Assembly (NCBI GenBank): GCA_013298595.1
Contig: JAAFIG010000010.1
Location: 62,001-126,000 of the forward strand
Source of the DNA: Deinococcales bacterium
GTDB lineage: Bacteria > Deinococcota > Deinococci > Deinococcales > JAAFIG01
Length of the DNA stretch: 64,000 bases
Direction: 5' to 3'
Shown: piece by piece, positions 51,721-61,726 of the stretch
Layout of the letters: every line of letters starts with the position of its first letter
Position numbering within the stretch: the first letter of the stretch is position 1
Notes under the pieces: model-generated
Seen by the model: only the letters and a program-made list of their open reading frames with translations
Databases searched by the model: none
Told to the model about the DNA's origin: nothing
Made by a program: the position numbers and the translations under genes

Positions 51721-54700
51721 ATGGCAAGTCCCCAAGTCTCACCACCTCCTGCACCTCGAGCCAAATCGGTGCGTAAACGCAAAAAAGCGGCAGTGACCCC
51801 AACGGTTTCTCGAGCCGCCGATGTTGAAGCAATTGGTTTGATTCTTTTTGGCGCAGCAGTTGTTGCGTTGTTCACTGTGTTATCACCACCTAGTTTTGCA
51901 GCCTTTGCCAATTGGCAAAAGGCTTTACGTGGCGCTTTGGGTTGGGGTATGTATTATGTGCCTTTGCCATTTTTGGTCTTTGGTGGATTACTACTCTTAA
52001 AACAAAAAGTGGGCATCGCTGCGCGTATTTTGCTAGGCATTCTGATTATGACCGTGGCAGGGTTACTTGGCACAGCTTTATTTGATGCCAAAGCCGCAGG
52101 TAGTTTAGCCACCAGTGTGGTTGTACCAATGAAAGTGGTCACGCCATTAGCGCTGATTCTGATTGCATTTTTAGGCAGTCTTGGTTTGGAATTTTCGCTT
52201 GGTTGGCGACGCACCCGCATTGCCAGAGCCGCGGCTCGAGTCACCAGTTTGGGTATGCTCAGTGCTGCCAGTGCCACAGGAGCCGCTGCCAAACGCGCCA
52301 AAGATGCCACCAATCGGCTGACATTACAACTGGCAGCTCGTCGTGGTTTTGACAGCGCCAACCGCGACATTGCCGAATTGCTCGATTTGCACGCTGGCTC
52401 GAGCGACTTAACCACTTGGCAACGCGAAATCGAACGAAGCTCGGATCAGATTAACGACGCTGAAGAAAGCAAACTTGCTTTGTTACGTGACGAATCCAGC
52501 GAGTACCGCTCTCGAGTGGCTGCTTTTACCCAAGCTCGAGGTAAGGATTTAGCCGAAGCCTTTGCCTTAGAAGATGCTGGCATCGCAGCGTTACTCGAGG
52601 AAGCCCGTAAGCAATTACTCAATCCTGTTCTAGCGCAAAACACAGCAGCCAAAGCTTTAGACCAAGTGCGGCGCGGCTTGCAACTCGAGACCAAAAGTTT
52701 AGAGGATATCGAACGTAAAATTCTGCGTGAACGCGACACCGCCAGCCGCAATGTGGCTGCCAGTTTGCGCCCCGCCGATTTACGCCTCGAGACAGAACGT
52801 CATCAAGAACGCCTTGAACGTGGTAAGCAATTACGGGTCAAAGCCGAGCACTTGTTAACTCGAGTGGCTCCGTTAACTGGTTGGCACGAATTTATTGCTC
52901 GACTCGAAAATCGCTCCGAAACCGATGTAGTGGCATTTATAGACAACCTCGAGTCTTCCTTAAAAAATGGTAGCGCTGATGTTCTCCCCGAGTTACCCCA
53001 TTGGACCAGCGATCTTGACAGTTTAGAACGCACCTTACTGACTCGCCAAGAAGCTGCTTTGGAAAAAGAAACCCCTGTTGTTGCCCCGTGGCAACAACCA
53101 ACGGTTTACAATGCCACCTTCGACCTCGAGTTTCCCAACGGCAACCATGTTAGTGGCGAAGATGCCCAACGCCTGATGTCTGGTGGTTTAGAAACCGTGG
53201 ACATCGGACTCGAGGAGGATGCTCCGTGGGTTTCGCCAGCCGAACGTGCTGCTCAAAAAGTGGATGCTGCCGAGCGTGCTCGCCTGCAACGAGCCGCCAA
53301 TTTAGAACAAAACACCGAGCGTCACTTCCAAGACAACCAAGGTATCGCACCCGGTATTGCCGACAGCGGTGTTGGCGAACGCTTGCGGTTTGACCCAAGT
53401 AAAGCCGTTGGGGCGATTCCAATTCAAGTGCCAAGCACGGGTTTTCTTGACCCCATGCAAGTTTCAGGCATTGATATGGTCGCTTTTGATCGCGCAGCCA
53501 GAGAACGCGGCGCAATTTTAGACGAGACCTTCAAAAATTTTGGTGTCAATGCCAAAGTCCTCACCTTTGCCAGAGGTCCAACCGTCACCCGTTTTGAAGT
53601 CGAACCCGCCCCAGGCGAAAAAATCGCCCGTATTGCCAGCCTACAAAACGACATCGCTCGAGTCTTAGCGGTTGGAGGAATCCGCATCGAAGCCCCTGTG
53701 CCGGGTAAAAGCGTGGTTGGTATCGAAGTACCAAACATTGACCGCGAACCAATTACCTTTAGGCAAGGTATCGAGAGTAAAAGTTTTCAGAGCGGTAAAC
53801 AAAAATTACCACTGATGCTTGGCAAAAGCATCGATGGCGAAATGGTCATAGACGATCTTGTCCGCATGCCCCACCTGCTGATTGCAGGCAGCACAGGTTC
53901 AGGTAAATCGGTTTGCGTGAATACCCTAATCATGAGCTTGTTATTTCGCTACTTACCAACCCAAATGCGCTTTGTGATGATCGACCCAAAAATGGTCGAG
54001 CTAACCCCCTACGATGGCATCCCACACCTTGTCCGCCCTGTTGTCACCAACCCCAACGATGCCGCTGGTGTGTTGCTAGGTTGCGTAGCCCACATGGAAC
54101 GGCGTTACAAAATGATGTCCGAAGTACAAGCCAAGAATTTAGAACAATACAACGAAAAAGCTCGAGCCACAGGCGACCCAGAATTACCATTTTTAGTGAT
54201 TATCATCGACGAGTTAGCCGACCTGATGATAACCAGCCCCAAAGAAGTCGAAAGCAGCATCATGCGACTCGCCCAAATGGCTCGAGCCACAGGTATGCAC
54301 TTGGTACTAGCAACGCAACGCCCCAGCGCCGACGTGCTGACAGGTTTAATTAAAGTCAACGTTCCAGCCCGAATTGCCTTTGCTGTCTCGAGCGGTATCG
54401 ACAGCCGCACTATTCTTGATAGCACCGGAGCCGAACGTTTAACCGGCAACGGCGACATGCTTTTCTACCGCCCCGGACTGAGCAAAGCCACACGTCTCCA
54501 AGGTCCGTATATCTCCGAAGCCGAACTTGCCCGTATCACCGAATTTCTACGTAAACAACATTACGAAGACGATTTCGGCGAAACCTACGGCTCGGACTTT
54601 GACGGCATAGTCGAAACCGCCAGCAGCGGCAAAGTAGATGCCAGCATGATTGACTTTGGCGACCCCTTAATTAAAAAAGCTGCCGAAGTTGTGGTCGAAG

Positions 54701-54879
54701 AAGGCTACGCAGCCGTCTCGAGATTACAACGCCGATTAAGCGTCGGACATGCACGCGGTGGCAAACTCATAGATGCTCTCGAATCCATGGGTATTGTTGG
54801 TGGGTACAAAGGCAGCAAATCTCGAGAAGTGCTGATTACGTCCGATCAGTTACCAGAATACTTTGGCAAACCCAATTAA
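51721..54879 (+). CDS. ftsK: DNA translocase FtsK/SpoIIIE
   Basis: The 1052 residues include N-terminal membrane helices (about 40-150), a long coiled-coil-rich linker (180-480), and the motor: an alpha-domain near 560-680, Walker [10 protein letters not shown] near 722, Walker [12 protein letters not shown] near 825, then ATQRPSADV. The C-terminal gamma domain (about 975-1050) ends with [24 protein letters not shown], which reads KOPS-like sites. The protein moves chromosome ends through the septum. Leaderless start. Confidence 0.93.
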   Translation: MASPQVSPPPAPRAKSVRKRKKAAVTPTVSRAADVEAIGLILFGAAVVALFTVLSPPSFAAFANWQKALRGALGWGMYYVPLPFLVFGGLLLLKQKVGIAARILLGILIMTVAGLLGTALFDAKAAGSLATSVVVPMKVVTPLALILIAFLGSLGLEFSLGWRRTRIARAAARVTSLGMLSAASATGAAAKRAKDATNRLTLQLAARRGFDSANRDIAELLDLHAGSSDLTTWQREIERSSDQINDAEESKLALLRDESSEYRSRVAAFTQARGKDLAEAFALEDAGIAALLEEARKQLLNPVLAQNTAAKALDQVRRGLQLETKSLEDIERKILRERDTASRNVAASLRPADLRLETERHQERLERGKQLRVKAEHLLTRVAPLTGWHEFIARLENRSETDVVAFIDNLESSLKNGSADVLPELPHWTSDLDSLERTLLTRQEAALEKETPVVAPWQQPTVYNATFDLEFPNGNHVSGEDAQRLMSGGLETVDIGLEEDAPWVSPAERAAQKVDAAERARLQRAANLEQNTERHFQDNQGIAPGIADSGVGERLRFDPSKAVGAIPIQVPSTGFLDPMQVSGIDMVAFDRAARERGAILDETFKNFGVNAKVLTFARGPTVTRFEVEPAPGEKIARIASLQNDIARVLAVGGIRIEAPVPGKSVVGIEVPNIDREPITFRQGIESKSFQSGKQKLPLMLGKSIDGEMVIDDLVRMPHLLIAGSTGSGKSVCVNTLIMSLLFRYLPTQMRFVMIDPKMVELTPYDGIPHLVRPVVTNPNDAAGVLLGCVAHMERRYKMMSEVQAKNLEQYNEKARATGDPELPFLVIIIDELADLMITSPKEVESSIMRLAQMARATGMHLVLATQRPSADVLTGLIKVNVPARIAFAVSSGIDSRTILDSTGAERLTGNGDMLFYRPGLSKATRLQGPYISEAELARITEFLRKQHYEDDFGETYGSDFDGIVETASSGKVDASMIDFGDPLIKKAAEVVVEEGYAAVSRLQRRLSVGHARGGKLIDALESMGIVGGYKGSKSREVLITSDQLPEYFGKPN

Positions 54880-54910
54880 AATCCGCTACACTACGACCAG
54901 AGGTGATGTC

Positions 54911-55174
54911 ATGACGCTGCAACTCGAGCTAACAAAAACCGCTGAACAAATCCTGACCAGAAATGCTCAGCAAAATGGCATGGAGCTTGCTGAGTACGCC
55001 ACGTATTTGCTGGAGAAAAGTTTACAGAACACAACAGGTGTTGAATTACTCGAGCAGTGGTTAAGTGATAAAAACCCAGAAAGTATTACGGAACAAACCC
55101 AAACATTTCAAGAACTGCAAAAAAACCTTGATCAAAACAGAGTCCATTCAGCACGTAAACTCTTTAGTAAATGA
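54911..55174 (+). CDS. Antitoxin-like small protein
   Basis: The 87 residues have a short helix-rich pattern (LELTKTAEQILTRNAQQNGMELAEYATYLLEKSL) like ribbon-helix-helix antitoxins. AGAGG precedes ATG 54911. Its stop overlaps the toxin-like gene start by 4 nt, as in vapBC-type modules. Confidence 0.65.
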   Translation: MTLQLELTKTAEQILTRNAQQNGMELAEYATYLLEKSLQNTTGVELLEQWLSDKNPESITEQTQTFQELQKNLDQNRVHSARKLFSK

Positions 55175-55626
55175 ACCACGTCATTTTGCTCGACACTGGA
55201 CCATTAGGAATGGTGACTAACCCCAATTCTACTGCCAAAAATTTAGCTTGTACCACATGGTTGTTAACCCAAGCTCGAGCTAAAAAGCGAATTATTATTC
55301 CAGAAATTGCCGATTACGAATTGCGGCGCGAACTATTACGGGCTGATAAAATTAAGGGTTTAGAACGCCTCGAGCAGTTAATCTCGAGTTTTGAGTATTT
55401 GCCAATTGATACTTTAGCCATGCGAAATGCTGCAGCAAACTGGGCAGAAGCAAGGCGACTCGGGCAACCAACTGCTACCGATGCTTCTTTAGATGGTGAC
55501 ATGATACTTGTTGGTCAGTGGCAGAGTTTGAACAGCCCACAAGCAATTATTGCAACAACAAATGTGCAGCATATCTCAAGATTTGCTAAGGCAATGCTCT
55601 GGGAAGAAATAACAATTGAACAATAA
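55171..55626 (+). CDS. PIN-domain toxin-like protein
   Basis: The 151 residues carry the PIN acidic quartet: Asp in LLDTGPLG, Glu in IPEIADYELRRE, and Asp in DASLDGDMILVG, followed by IIATTNVQHISRF. PIN toxins cleave RNA such as initiator tRNA or rRNA. The preceding gene is the presumed antitoxin. The position just behind ftsK looks like an insertion. Confidence 0.78.
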   Translation: MNHVILLDTGPLGMVTNPNSTAKNLACTTWLLTQARAKKRIIIPEIADYELRRELLRADKIKGLERLEQLISSFEYLPIDTLAMRNAAANWAEARRLGQPTATDASLDGDMILVGQWQSLNSPQAIIATTNVQHISRFAKAMLWEEITIEQ

Positions 55627-55702
55627 TCATTGGCACTCAAGTATTTGGATATTAACTACACTAATTGTGGTACACACCAAGGCTATTGACATTTCCTGAT
55701 TT

Positions 55703-56875
55703 TCAAATGGCATTAAGTGCTACTGCTAATTCCTCGAGTAAATCGGCACTATCTTCTATTCCCACCGATAAACGCAGTAAACCATCGGTGACACCAATTT
55801 TGGCTCGAGCTTCGGGGGTTAAGGCTCGGTGACTGGTGCCTGCAGGGTACGATAAGGTACTCGAGACATCCGCCAGACTGGGTGCCAGTGGAATGGCGTG
55901 GTTGATGGTTTTAACAAAGTTCGAGGCTGCGGGTAATCCACCTTGAACTTCAAAGGACATCATGGCACCGAAACCGTTTTTCAGAATGGCTTGGGCTAAA
56001 TCGTGTTGCGCGTGCGAAGCCAATCCTGGGTAGTCCACTCGAGTGATTTTGGGGTGGGCTTCGAGAAATTGGGCGATGGCGAATCCGTTTTGGCTGTGTT
56101 GTCTCATGCGTAAACTCAGTGTTTTTGCGCCGAGCAATGCCAACCATGAATCAAAGGCTGCCATAGTGCCACCAAAGCGCAGCAGTGCAGCTCGAGCCGC
56201 TTGCACAATGCCACTGCGCCCAATCACAGCGCCACCCATGACTGCACCATGCCCTCCGATGTACTTAGCAAGGCTATGCACCACCACGTCCGCGCCTAAC
56301 TCGAGTGGATTGAGTAACGCTGGACTGGCAAAAGTATTGTCCACACAAACTGTGACACCTCGAGTTTTGGCTAATGCCGATAATTGCGTTATATCAGCAA
56401 TGCGAATGGTTGGGTTAGACATACTCTCGAGATGCAACCATTTGGTATTGGCTTGGAATGCCGCTTCTACAGCGTGAATGTCTTGTACATCAACAAAAGA
56501 AACTTCTAAACCAAAACGTGGTAAATCTGCTGTTAAAAGTGCAAAGGTTCCACCATACGCATTTTGATCGGCAATAATATGATCGCCGCTGCGTAAATTG
56601 CCGAGCAGCACAGCTGAAATAGCTGCCATACCGCTGCTGGCAACTGCTGCTGCTTCACCATGCTCGAGTTGCTGCAAAAGCGTTTCGAGAGCTGTGGCAT
56701 TGGGGTGTCCATTGCGATAATAAAAATACCCTGCTTCACCCTGAAAAACCCGTTCTAAATCCTCTAAACTTGGGAACGCATAGACCGTACTCTGATGAAT
56801 CGCTGGGTTGATAGGTGTGCCAAGTCCAAGCTCGAGTTCAAGTCCTGCTCGAGCCGCTAAAGTATTTGCTTTCAT
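55703..56875 (-). CDS. Cys/Met metabolism PLP-dependent enzyme (cystathionine gamma-synthase/methionine lyase type)
   Basis: The 390 residues show FYYRNGHPNATALE, VCVDNTFASP, the PLP Lys in HSLAKYIGGHG and the C-terminal LRLSVGIEDSADLL. The exact reaction (synthase, beta-lyase or gamma-lyase) cannot be settled from sequence. TACACT (56882-56887, minus strand) lies 6 nt before the ATG. Here a CTCGAG (56878-56883) overlaps the end of the -10 box. Confidence 0.85.
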   Translation of the reverse strand: MKANTLAARAGLELELGLGTPINPAIHQSTVYAFPSLEDLERVFQGEAGYFYYRNGHPNATALETLLQQLEHGEAAAVASSGMAAISAVLLGNLRSGDHIIADQNAYGGTFALLTADLPRFGLEVSFVDVQDIHAVEAAFQANTKWLHLESMSNPTIRIADITQLSALAKTRGVTVCVDNTFASPALLNPLELGADVVVHSLAKYIGGHGAVMGGAVIGRSGIVQAARAALLRFGGTMAAFDSWLALLGAKTLSLRMRQHSQNGFAIAQFLEAHPKITRVDYPGLASHAQHDLAQAILKNGFGAMMSFEVQGGLPAASNFVKTINHAIPLAPSLADVSSTLSYPAGTSHRALTPEARAKIGVTDGLLRLSVGIEDSADLLEELAVALNAI

Positions 56876-56890
56876 GGCTCGAGTGTAACC

Positions 56891-57703
56891 CTAACGAACA
56901 AGTCGCTGCAAAATTTTCCAATAACTAATCGGCATCAGCCGCGAAATCCAATCTAAAAATATGGCATCTTGTCCAATCAAAATTCGTTTTTGATTACGCT
57001 CCAACCCACGTAAAATCGTGGCAGCTGCTACTTCGGGGCTGGTCACAAATAAGCGTTCCATATCGGCTAAACCTTTGGCATGTTCGGCTGCGGAAATACC
57101 CAAAGAACTAGGCACTCGAGCATTTTGAGTAATGCGTGTTTTAATCCCACCGGGATGCACACACGCCACCAAAACACCCGATCCCTCGAGTTCGTGGCGC
57201 AGCACTTCGGTAAAACCACGCACTGCAAATTTCGCAGCGCTGTACGCACTTTGCCCAGTCGGAGCAATCAAACCAAAAACACTCGAGATATTCACCAGTG
57301 CCGCAGATTGCACTTTTTTCAGATGCGGCAAAAATGCTCTCGAGCCATTGACCACACCACCAAAGTTAATCGCAAATAACCAATCAAAATCAGCGGCACT
57401 GGTTTGTTCAAACGAACCAAACAATGCCACACCAGCATTATTAAAAACCAGATTAACCACACCATGCGCCTCGAGTACCGCAGCCGCAAAATCGTTAACC
57501 TGCAGTGCCACACTGACATCCACAAGATGGGTCGAAACTCGAGAAGCACCATAACAACTCTTAGCGGTTTCCTCGAGTGCCACTGTGTTGATATCAGCTA
57601 ATGCCAAAGCCGCACCACGCACTGCTAAAGCTTGCGCTAATGCTCGACCAATGCCACTACCAGCGCCCGTAATCACAGCCACCAAACCCGAGTTCAGATT
57701 CAT
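56891..57703 (-). CDS. Short-chain dehydrogenase
   Basis: The 270 residues contain ITGAGSGIGRALA, NNAGVALFG, NISSVFG and YSAAKFAVRGFT, a complete classical SDR catalytic set, with a C-terminal extension (KRILIGQDAIFLDWISRLMP) common in lipid-modifying SDRs. The substrate is unknown. TAAACT (57710-57715, minus strand) lies 6 nt before the ATG. Its promoter overlaps the end of the upstream GGDEF-EAL gene. Confidence 0.85.
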   Translation of the reverse strand: MNLNSGLVAVITGAGSGIGRALAQALAVRGAALALADINTVALEETAKSCYGASRVSTHLVDVSVALQVNDFAAAVLEAHGVVNLVFNNAGVALFGSFEQTSAADFDWLFAINFGGVVNGSRAFLPHLKKVQSAALVNISSVFGLIAPTGQSAYSAAKFAVRGFTEVLRHELEGSGVLVACVHPGGIKTRITQNARVPSSLGISAAEHAKGLADMERLFVTSPEVAAATILRGLERNQKRILIGQDAIFLDWISRLMPISYWKILQRLVR

Positions 57704-57712
57704 GGCTTTAGT

Positions 57713-60067
57713 TTACACAACTGGTGCAATCACACCGATTTTGAGTAAAGGTTCGAGATCAGCAGTTTTTAAGGGTTTAGCAAAATAATACCCTTGAATC
57801 AGATTAGCACCCATACCTGTTAGCACAGCAATCTCGGCGGCCGTTTCGACACCTTCGACTACTGTATGAAAACCAAAAGCTCGAGCAATTGAATAAACCG
57901 CATCTATTAACGGGCGGCTATCTCGAGTTTCGGTATTTAAGGCTTGTACAAAAGAACGATCAATTTTAATAGTATCAAAAGGCAAACGATGCAAATAAGC
58001 TAAGCTCGAGTACCCTGTACCAAAATCATCCAAAGCAAAATGCACACCCAGTTGTCTTAGACGCATCATTTTCTCAGCAATATCATCAAAACGTGTCACT
58101 AAAACCCGTTCTAATAACTCGAGTTCAAGCAATTCTGGACGTAATTTGGTGCGTTGCAACACCTCTGTAATCACTTCAACAAAATCGGGGCGTTCAAATT
58201 GCACTGTAGACACATTAACACTGACAGGCACTGCAAAACCCAGCGCATCCCAACGGGCTGCATCGGTACAGGCTTGCTCGAGCGACCAAGTACCTAAACG
58301 CACAATGATCCCGCTTTCCTCGGCAAGTGGAATAATCTGCCCAGTCGCATAGGTACGATGCCGCAACAGCGCTTCAACTGCAATAATTTTTTGTGATGAT
58401 AACTCAACAATTGGTTGGTACATCATCCAAAAAGCTGTTTCTGGTTGCTCGAGATCACGCCGTAAACGCCCCTCTATTTCTAAACGCTCCACGGTTTCGC
58501 TCCGCATTTCTGCAGAGAACTCTGCATACCGCGAACTATTACGTTTCGCAAAATACATTGCGGTATCGGCTTGTTGCTCGAGCACACTGACCGTACTGCC
58601 ATTAAGTGGTGCAAAACTGATACCAATACTCATATCCAGATACAATTCGGCACTTTCAATACAAATCGGGTTTTGTAATGTTGCTAGTAATTGCTCAACA
58701 ATATCAAGCGTTGTTGCTCGAGCCGAAACAGTTTCAAGCCGTGGTAACAACAACATAAATTCATCACCACCATGCCGAGCCAGCATTGCATTTTCGGGTA
58801 AAACTTGCTGCATACGCCAAGCAACTTCACGCAACGCCTGATCGCCAAGTGCGTGACCAAGTGAATCATTAATTTGCTTAAACCGATCCAAATCCATAAA
58901 AAGCACAGCCGTTACTCGAGTAAAGTCTGAAATCGCTGAAGATAAAGCCTGCTCGAACACATCACGATTGGCTAAACCCGTTAATAAATCATGTGAAGCC
59001 CGAAATGATAACGCGGCTGTACGTTGCTGCACACGCTCCTCGAGTGACACCGATAATTCTTGTAATTCCTTATTGGCTTGCTCGAGATGCAAAGAAAACA
59101 CCAATTGCCGTGCAATCACTAAAATAACCAAAATACCAATACCGACTTGCACACCAACTCGCTGAAAATCGGTGGTGTTTTGCGGCACAATAATAACCAA
59201 TGGCAACACAACCAGTAATGCGCCATAAACACCAAATTGCCGTAAACGAACATTGGTTTTTTGCGAGGAAACGGGTGTGGACTCATGCGTAACTCGTAAG
59301 CTTTGCAACCCCGCCATTGAAAAACACAATGCCCACAAATTCCAACCTGTTTCCAATGGATGACTGGTGGGTAAACCATTCAAAAAGCAACGCGCTAAAA
59401 AATACCCATCAGCAACACTGAAAACAACAATGCCAATCAAAAACCACCAGCCGACACGTTGAAAATTTTCCCGTGTCCAACGTCCCATACAAACCAACAA
59501 AACACCTAAAACCACCAAGTCCAGTGTCAAATACAAAGTGGCTAGTACAATCGGCAAACCCAAAGTACCACGCGCCAAATGCGCTGCTAAAGCAGGTGCC
59601 AACAAGGCATACCAAATAAAAACCGAAACGACCATCGCAATAATTAAGGCATCCAAAGTGAGACGCAAACGTTCACGTGGATGAAAACGCCCTTCAACAA
59701 ACAAAAAGAAGCCAATAATCAAAAATAATGGATTCAATGAAAAAGCAATATCTGCCACTGAAGGAAAAGGGGTTAAACCAGCAATCAACAAGACTTGATA
59801 GGTTAGTGAAGCCAACGAATAACAACCCATTGCAGCAGCCACCCATAACCAACCCAAACGTGCCCGACCTGTATGAACTCGAGCCACCAAAAAACAAATC
59901 AGTGCTCCTAAAGCTCGAGGGACGACATACTCGAAAGCTTCAATCCACTGGTTTTGCACCAGATTATCAAGTGTGATAAATGCCCAAACAATACTGCTCA
60001 GCGTGAGTACAACCAACAACCAAAACCACGGCATTAATTTCTGCCGCAACAATATTTGTGAATTCAC
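57713..60067 (-). CDS. Membrane GGDEF-EAL cyclic di-GMP enzyme
   Basis: The 784 residues begin with about nine membrane helices (15-305) like a MASE-type sensor, then a short coil. A GGDEF domain with intact HGGDEF near 440 and an EAL domain with VEALLRH near 565 follow. DDFGTGYSSLAYLHRLPFD closes the phosphodiesterase site. Both activities are possible. The start is GTG 60067, overlapping the stop of an 8-codon reading frame (60064-60090) that itself lies just after a TATACT box, so translational coupling is likely. Confidence 0.88.
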   Translation of the reverse strand: MNSQILLRQKLMPWFWLLVVLTLSSIVWAFITLDNLVQNQWIEAFEYVVPRALGALICFLVARVHTGRARLGWLWVAAAMGCYSLASLTYQVLLIAGLTPFPSVADIAFSLNPLFLIIGFFLFVEGRFHPRERLRLTLDALIIAMVVSVFIWYALLAPALAAHLARGTLGLPIVLATLYLTLDLVVLGVLLVCMGRWTRENFQRVGWWFLIGIVVFSVADGYFLARCFLNGLPTSHPLETGWNLWALCFSMAGLQSLRVTHESTPVSSQKTNVRLRQFGVYGALLVVLPLVIIVPQNTTDFQRVGVQVGIGILVILVIARQLVFSLHLEQANKELQELSVSLEERVQQRTAALSFRASHDLLTGLANRDVFEQALSSAISDFTRVTAVLFMDLDRFKQINDSLGHALGDQALREVAWRMQQVLPENAMLARHGGDEFMLLLPRLETVSARATTLDIVEQLLATLQNPICIESAELYLDMSIGISFAPLNGSTVSVLEQQADTAMYFAKRNSSRYAEFSAEMRSETVERLEIEGRLRRDLEQPETAFWMMYQPIVELSSQKIIAVEALLRHRTYATGQIIPLAEESGIIVRLGTWSLEQACTDAARWDALGFAVPVSVNVSTVQFERPDFVEVITEVLQRTKLRPELLELELLERVLVTRFDDIAEKMMRLRQLGVHFALDDFGTGYSSLAYLHRLPFDTIKIDRSFVQALNTETRDSRPLIDAVYSIARAFGFHTVVEGVETAAEIAVLTGMGANLIQGYYFAKPLKTADLEPLLKIGVIAPVV

Positions 60068-60090
60068 GACCTGACTCCCAAAAGGTGCAT
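60064..60090 (-). CDS. Possible 8-codon leader peptide of the GGDEF-EAL gene
   Basis: ATG 60090 lies 5 nt after TATACT (60096-60101, minus strand). The frame reads MHLLGVRS and its TGA overlaps the GTG of the next gene (GTGA). This would make the leaderless transcript begin with a tiny frame whose termination feeds the large one. It may instead be a chance ATG. Confidence 0.4.
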   Translation of the reverse strand: MHLLGVRS

Positions 60091-60353
60091 AAAACAGTAT
60101 ACCCGAGTCAGATAAAAGAAAACGCCCTTAGATTCTGTTCAATTTAAACCCAAGAAAAACCATAAAACACGTCCCTAACACGATACTCAAACAATCTTAA
60201 CTTATCAGAAATATAGTCAGTTTAGTTTTCTAAACTCGAGCTATTCAAATACCCAAATCACCATACCTCAAGATCAAAAGCATGTATCTCTTTTGTGCGC
60301 TCACTTCTGCTACGCTAAAGCCGACTTATCATAAAGTCGAAGGGAGCAAAATT

Positions 60354-61475
60354 ATGGATCTGATGGGAATGATCAAAGGACAACTCAGCGAGGCTGTTGT
60401 TGGTCAACTGGGCAAAGCGGTAGGGCTTGCACCAGATGATGTCAACAAAGCCATGAGCGTCATTGTACCAGCACAAGTCAATGTACTAGCACAACACGCA
60501 GCTACACCACAAGGCGCACAAGGCATACTGGGTTTACTCGGTAACTTTGGCAATCTAGGCAACTTCGCCAGCTTACTCGGTGGCGTTGGTGGCGCAGGCA
60601 GCTTACTCAAAATTGGTGAAAGCGTATTACCTGCCTTATTTGGTAATAAATTACCAGGGGTACTATCTGGACTTGCTTCACACACAGGCTTGAACCAAGG
60701 CGCGCTCGGTAGCCTGATGAGTCTGGCTGGACCATTGGTGCTTGGGCAACTAGGCAGCCATGCAAAAGCCACAGGGATGAATGCCGCAGGTTTAGGCGGC
60801 TTACTCGGTGGTTTACAAGGCGCAGTGGGCGGTATGCTACCCGCAGGTCTCTCGAGCGCACTCAATCTTGGTTCGGCAGCAGGTGTGCTTGGCGCGATTC
60901 CTAACCTTGGTGGCATGATGCAAGGACTAAGCGGGATGGTTGGTGGAGCCGCTGGACAAGTTGGCGGAGCCGCCGCAGGAGCACTTGGTGCAGTTGGTAG
61001 TGTTGCCGCAGCAGGTGCAGCTGCCGCTAATGCCCCACAAAAAGCAGGAATGCCAATCTGGTTACCCATTTTAGGAGCCGCAGCTATTGGTGCACTCGGC
61101 TGGATATTTTTACGCCCTAATAACTCGAGTACCGTCACAACACCTGGTACCACAAGCACAGATAGCACTATGTCAACAGACACCACCAACACCTCGAGCA
61201 CAGCAGTCATGTGCGACAAAACCTACTCGCTAGGCGTGACCGATGGTGCAACTGTTACTGAACCATTCCAATTTGGTGGAACAGGCAAAGGCAAAGGCTA
61301 CAACATCACTGTCTACCAAGCCGATGGACGCAAAATTGGCACCAAAGATTTACCAAACGATGCCAGTTGCAACTGGGGTTACTTGAGCAAACCAACCAAA
61401 GGACAAATCAAATACGAAGTCCGCGAAATTGGCGGCACCGATATTGTTTCAACAGTTACCTTAAACGTACAATAA
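60354..61475 (+). CDS. DUF937 (YidB-like) protein with membrane anchor and C-terminal domain
   Basis: The 373 residues open with the DUF937 pattern (LMGMIKGQLSEAVVGQLGKAVGL) rich in Leu, Gly and Ala up to about 235. One membrane helix follows near 245 (IWLPILGAAAIGALGWIFL). A Ser/Thr-rich linker and a beta-rich outer domain (CDKTYSLGVTDGATV) follow. The function is unknown; DUF937 homologues are sometimes linked to colony or surface traits. AGGGAG (60341-60346) supports ATG 60354. Confidence 0.75.
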   Translation: MDLMGMIKGQLSEAVVGQLGKAVGLAPDDVNKAMSVIVPAQVNVLAQHAATPQGAQGILGLLGNFGNLGNFASLLGGVGGAGSLLKIGESVLPALFGNKLPGVLSGLASHTGLNQGALGSLMSLAGPLVLGQLGSHAKATGMNAAGLGGLLGGLQGAVGGMLPAGLSSALNLGSAAGVLGAIPNLGGMMQGLSGMVGGAAGQVGGAAAGALGAVGSVAAAGAAAANAPQKAGMPIWLPILGAAAIGALGWIFLRPNNSSTVTTPGTTSTDSTMSTDTTNTSSTAVMCDKTYSLGVTDGATVTEPFQFGGTGKGKGYNITVYQADGRKIGTKDLPNDASCNWGYLSKPTKGQIKYEVREIGGTDIVSTVTLNVQ

Positions 61476-61483
61476 AACATCAA

Positions 61484-61517
61484 ACTCGAGCCGCCCATAA
61501 ATATGGGCGGCTCGAGT
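61484..61517. terminator. Terminator of the DUF937 gene with paired CTCGAG
   Basis: ACTCGAGCCGCCCAT-AAAT-ATGGGCGGCTCGAGT, a 15-bp perfect stem with CTCGAG in both arms, 8 nt after the stop. Confidence 0.85.
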
Positions 61518-61583
61518 CTATTTTAATGTGAGTTCGGGTTAAAGTTATGTCCGAAACCGAACGCAAAATTTAGTATTGAAACA

Positions 61584-61604
61584 GGGAGGGTACAAGACCC
61601 TCCC
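61584..61604. repeat. REP-like palindrome, GGGAGGGT-ACAAG-ACCCTCCC
   Basis: 8-bp stem with loop ACAAG, followed by CCTAC. The same architecture occurs twice inside the RAYT gene at the window end. Confidence 0.75.
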
Positions 61605-61642
61605 CTACATGAAAATCATGGTTTTGACTTTGTAGTGTGCGA

Positions 61643-61694
61643 GCGACCCAAGCCCGAAGGTGCTGTTGTAAGGGTCAAGAACCCTTGTGGTCGC
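61643..61694. repeat. Compound REP-like hairpin
   Basis: Outer arms GCGACC (61643) and GGTCGC (61689) enclose an inner stem AAGGGT-CAAGA-ACCCTT (61670-61686). The CTTGTGGTCGCCC part matches the palindrome at 63753-63773. It fills the 3' gap before the thiolase gene. Confidence 0.65.
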
Positions 61695-61726
61695 CCTGCC
61701 CTTATCCCGAACTGACGTTATTTTAA

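Noticed and set aside
60404-61219. 271-residue minus-strand frame opposite the DUF937 gene
   Set aside because: It is the mirror of a Gly/Ala-rich gene (Pro/Ala-rich antisense), a common artefact.
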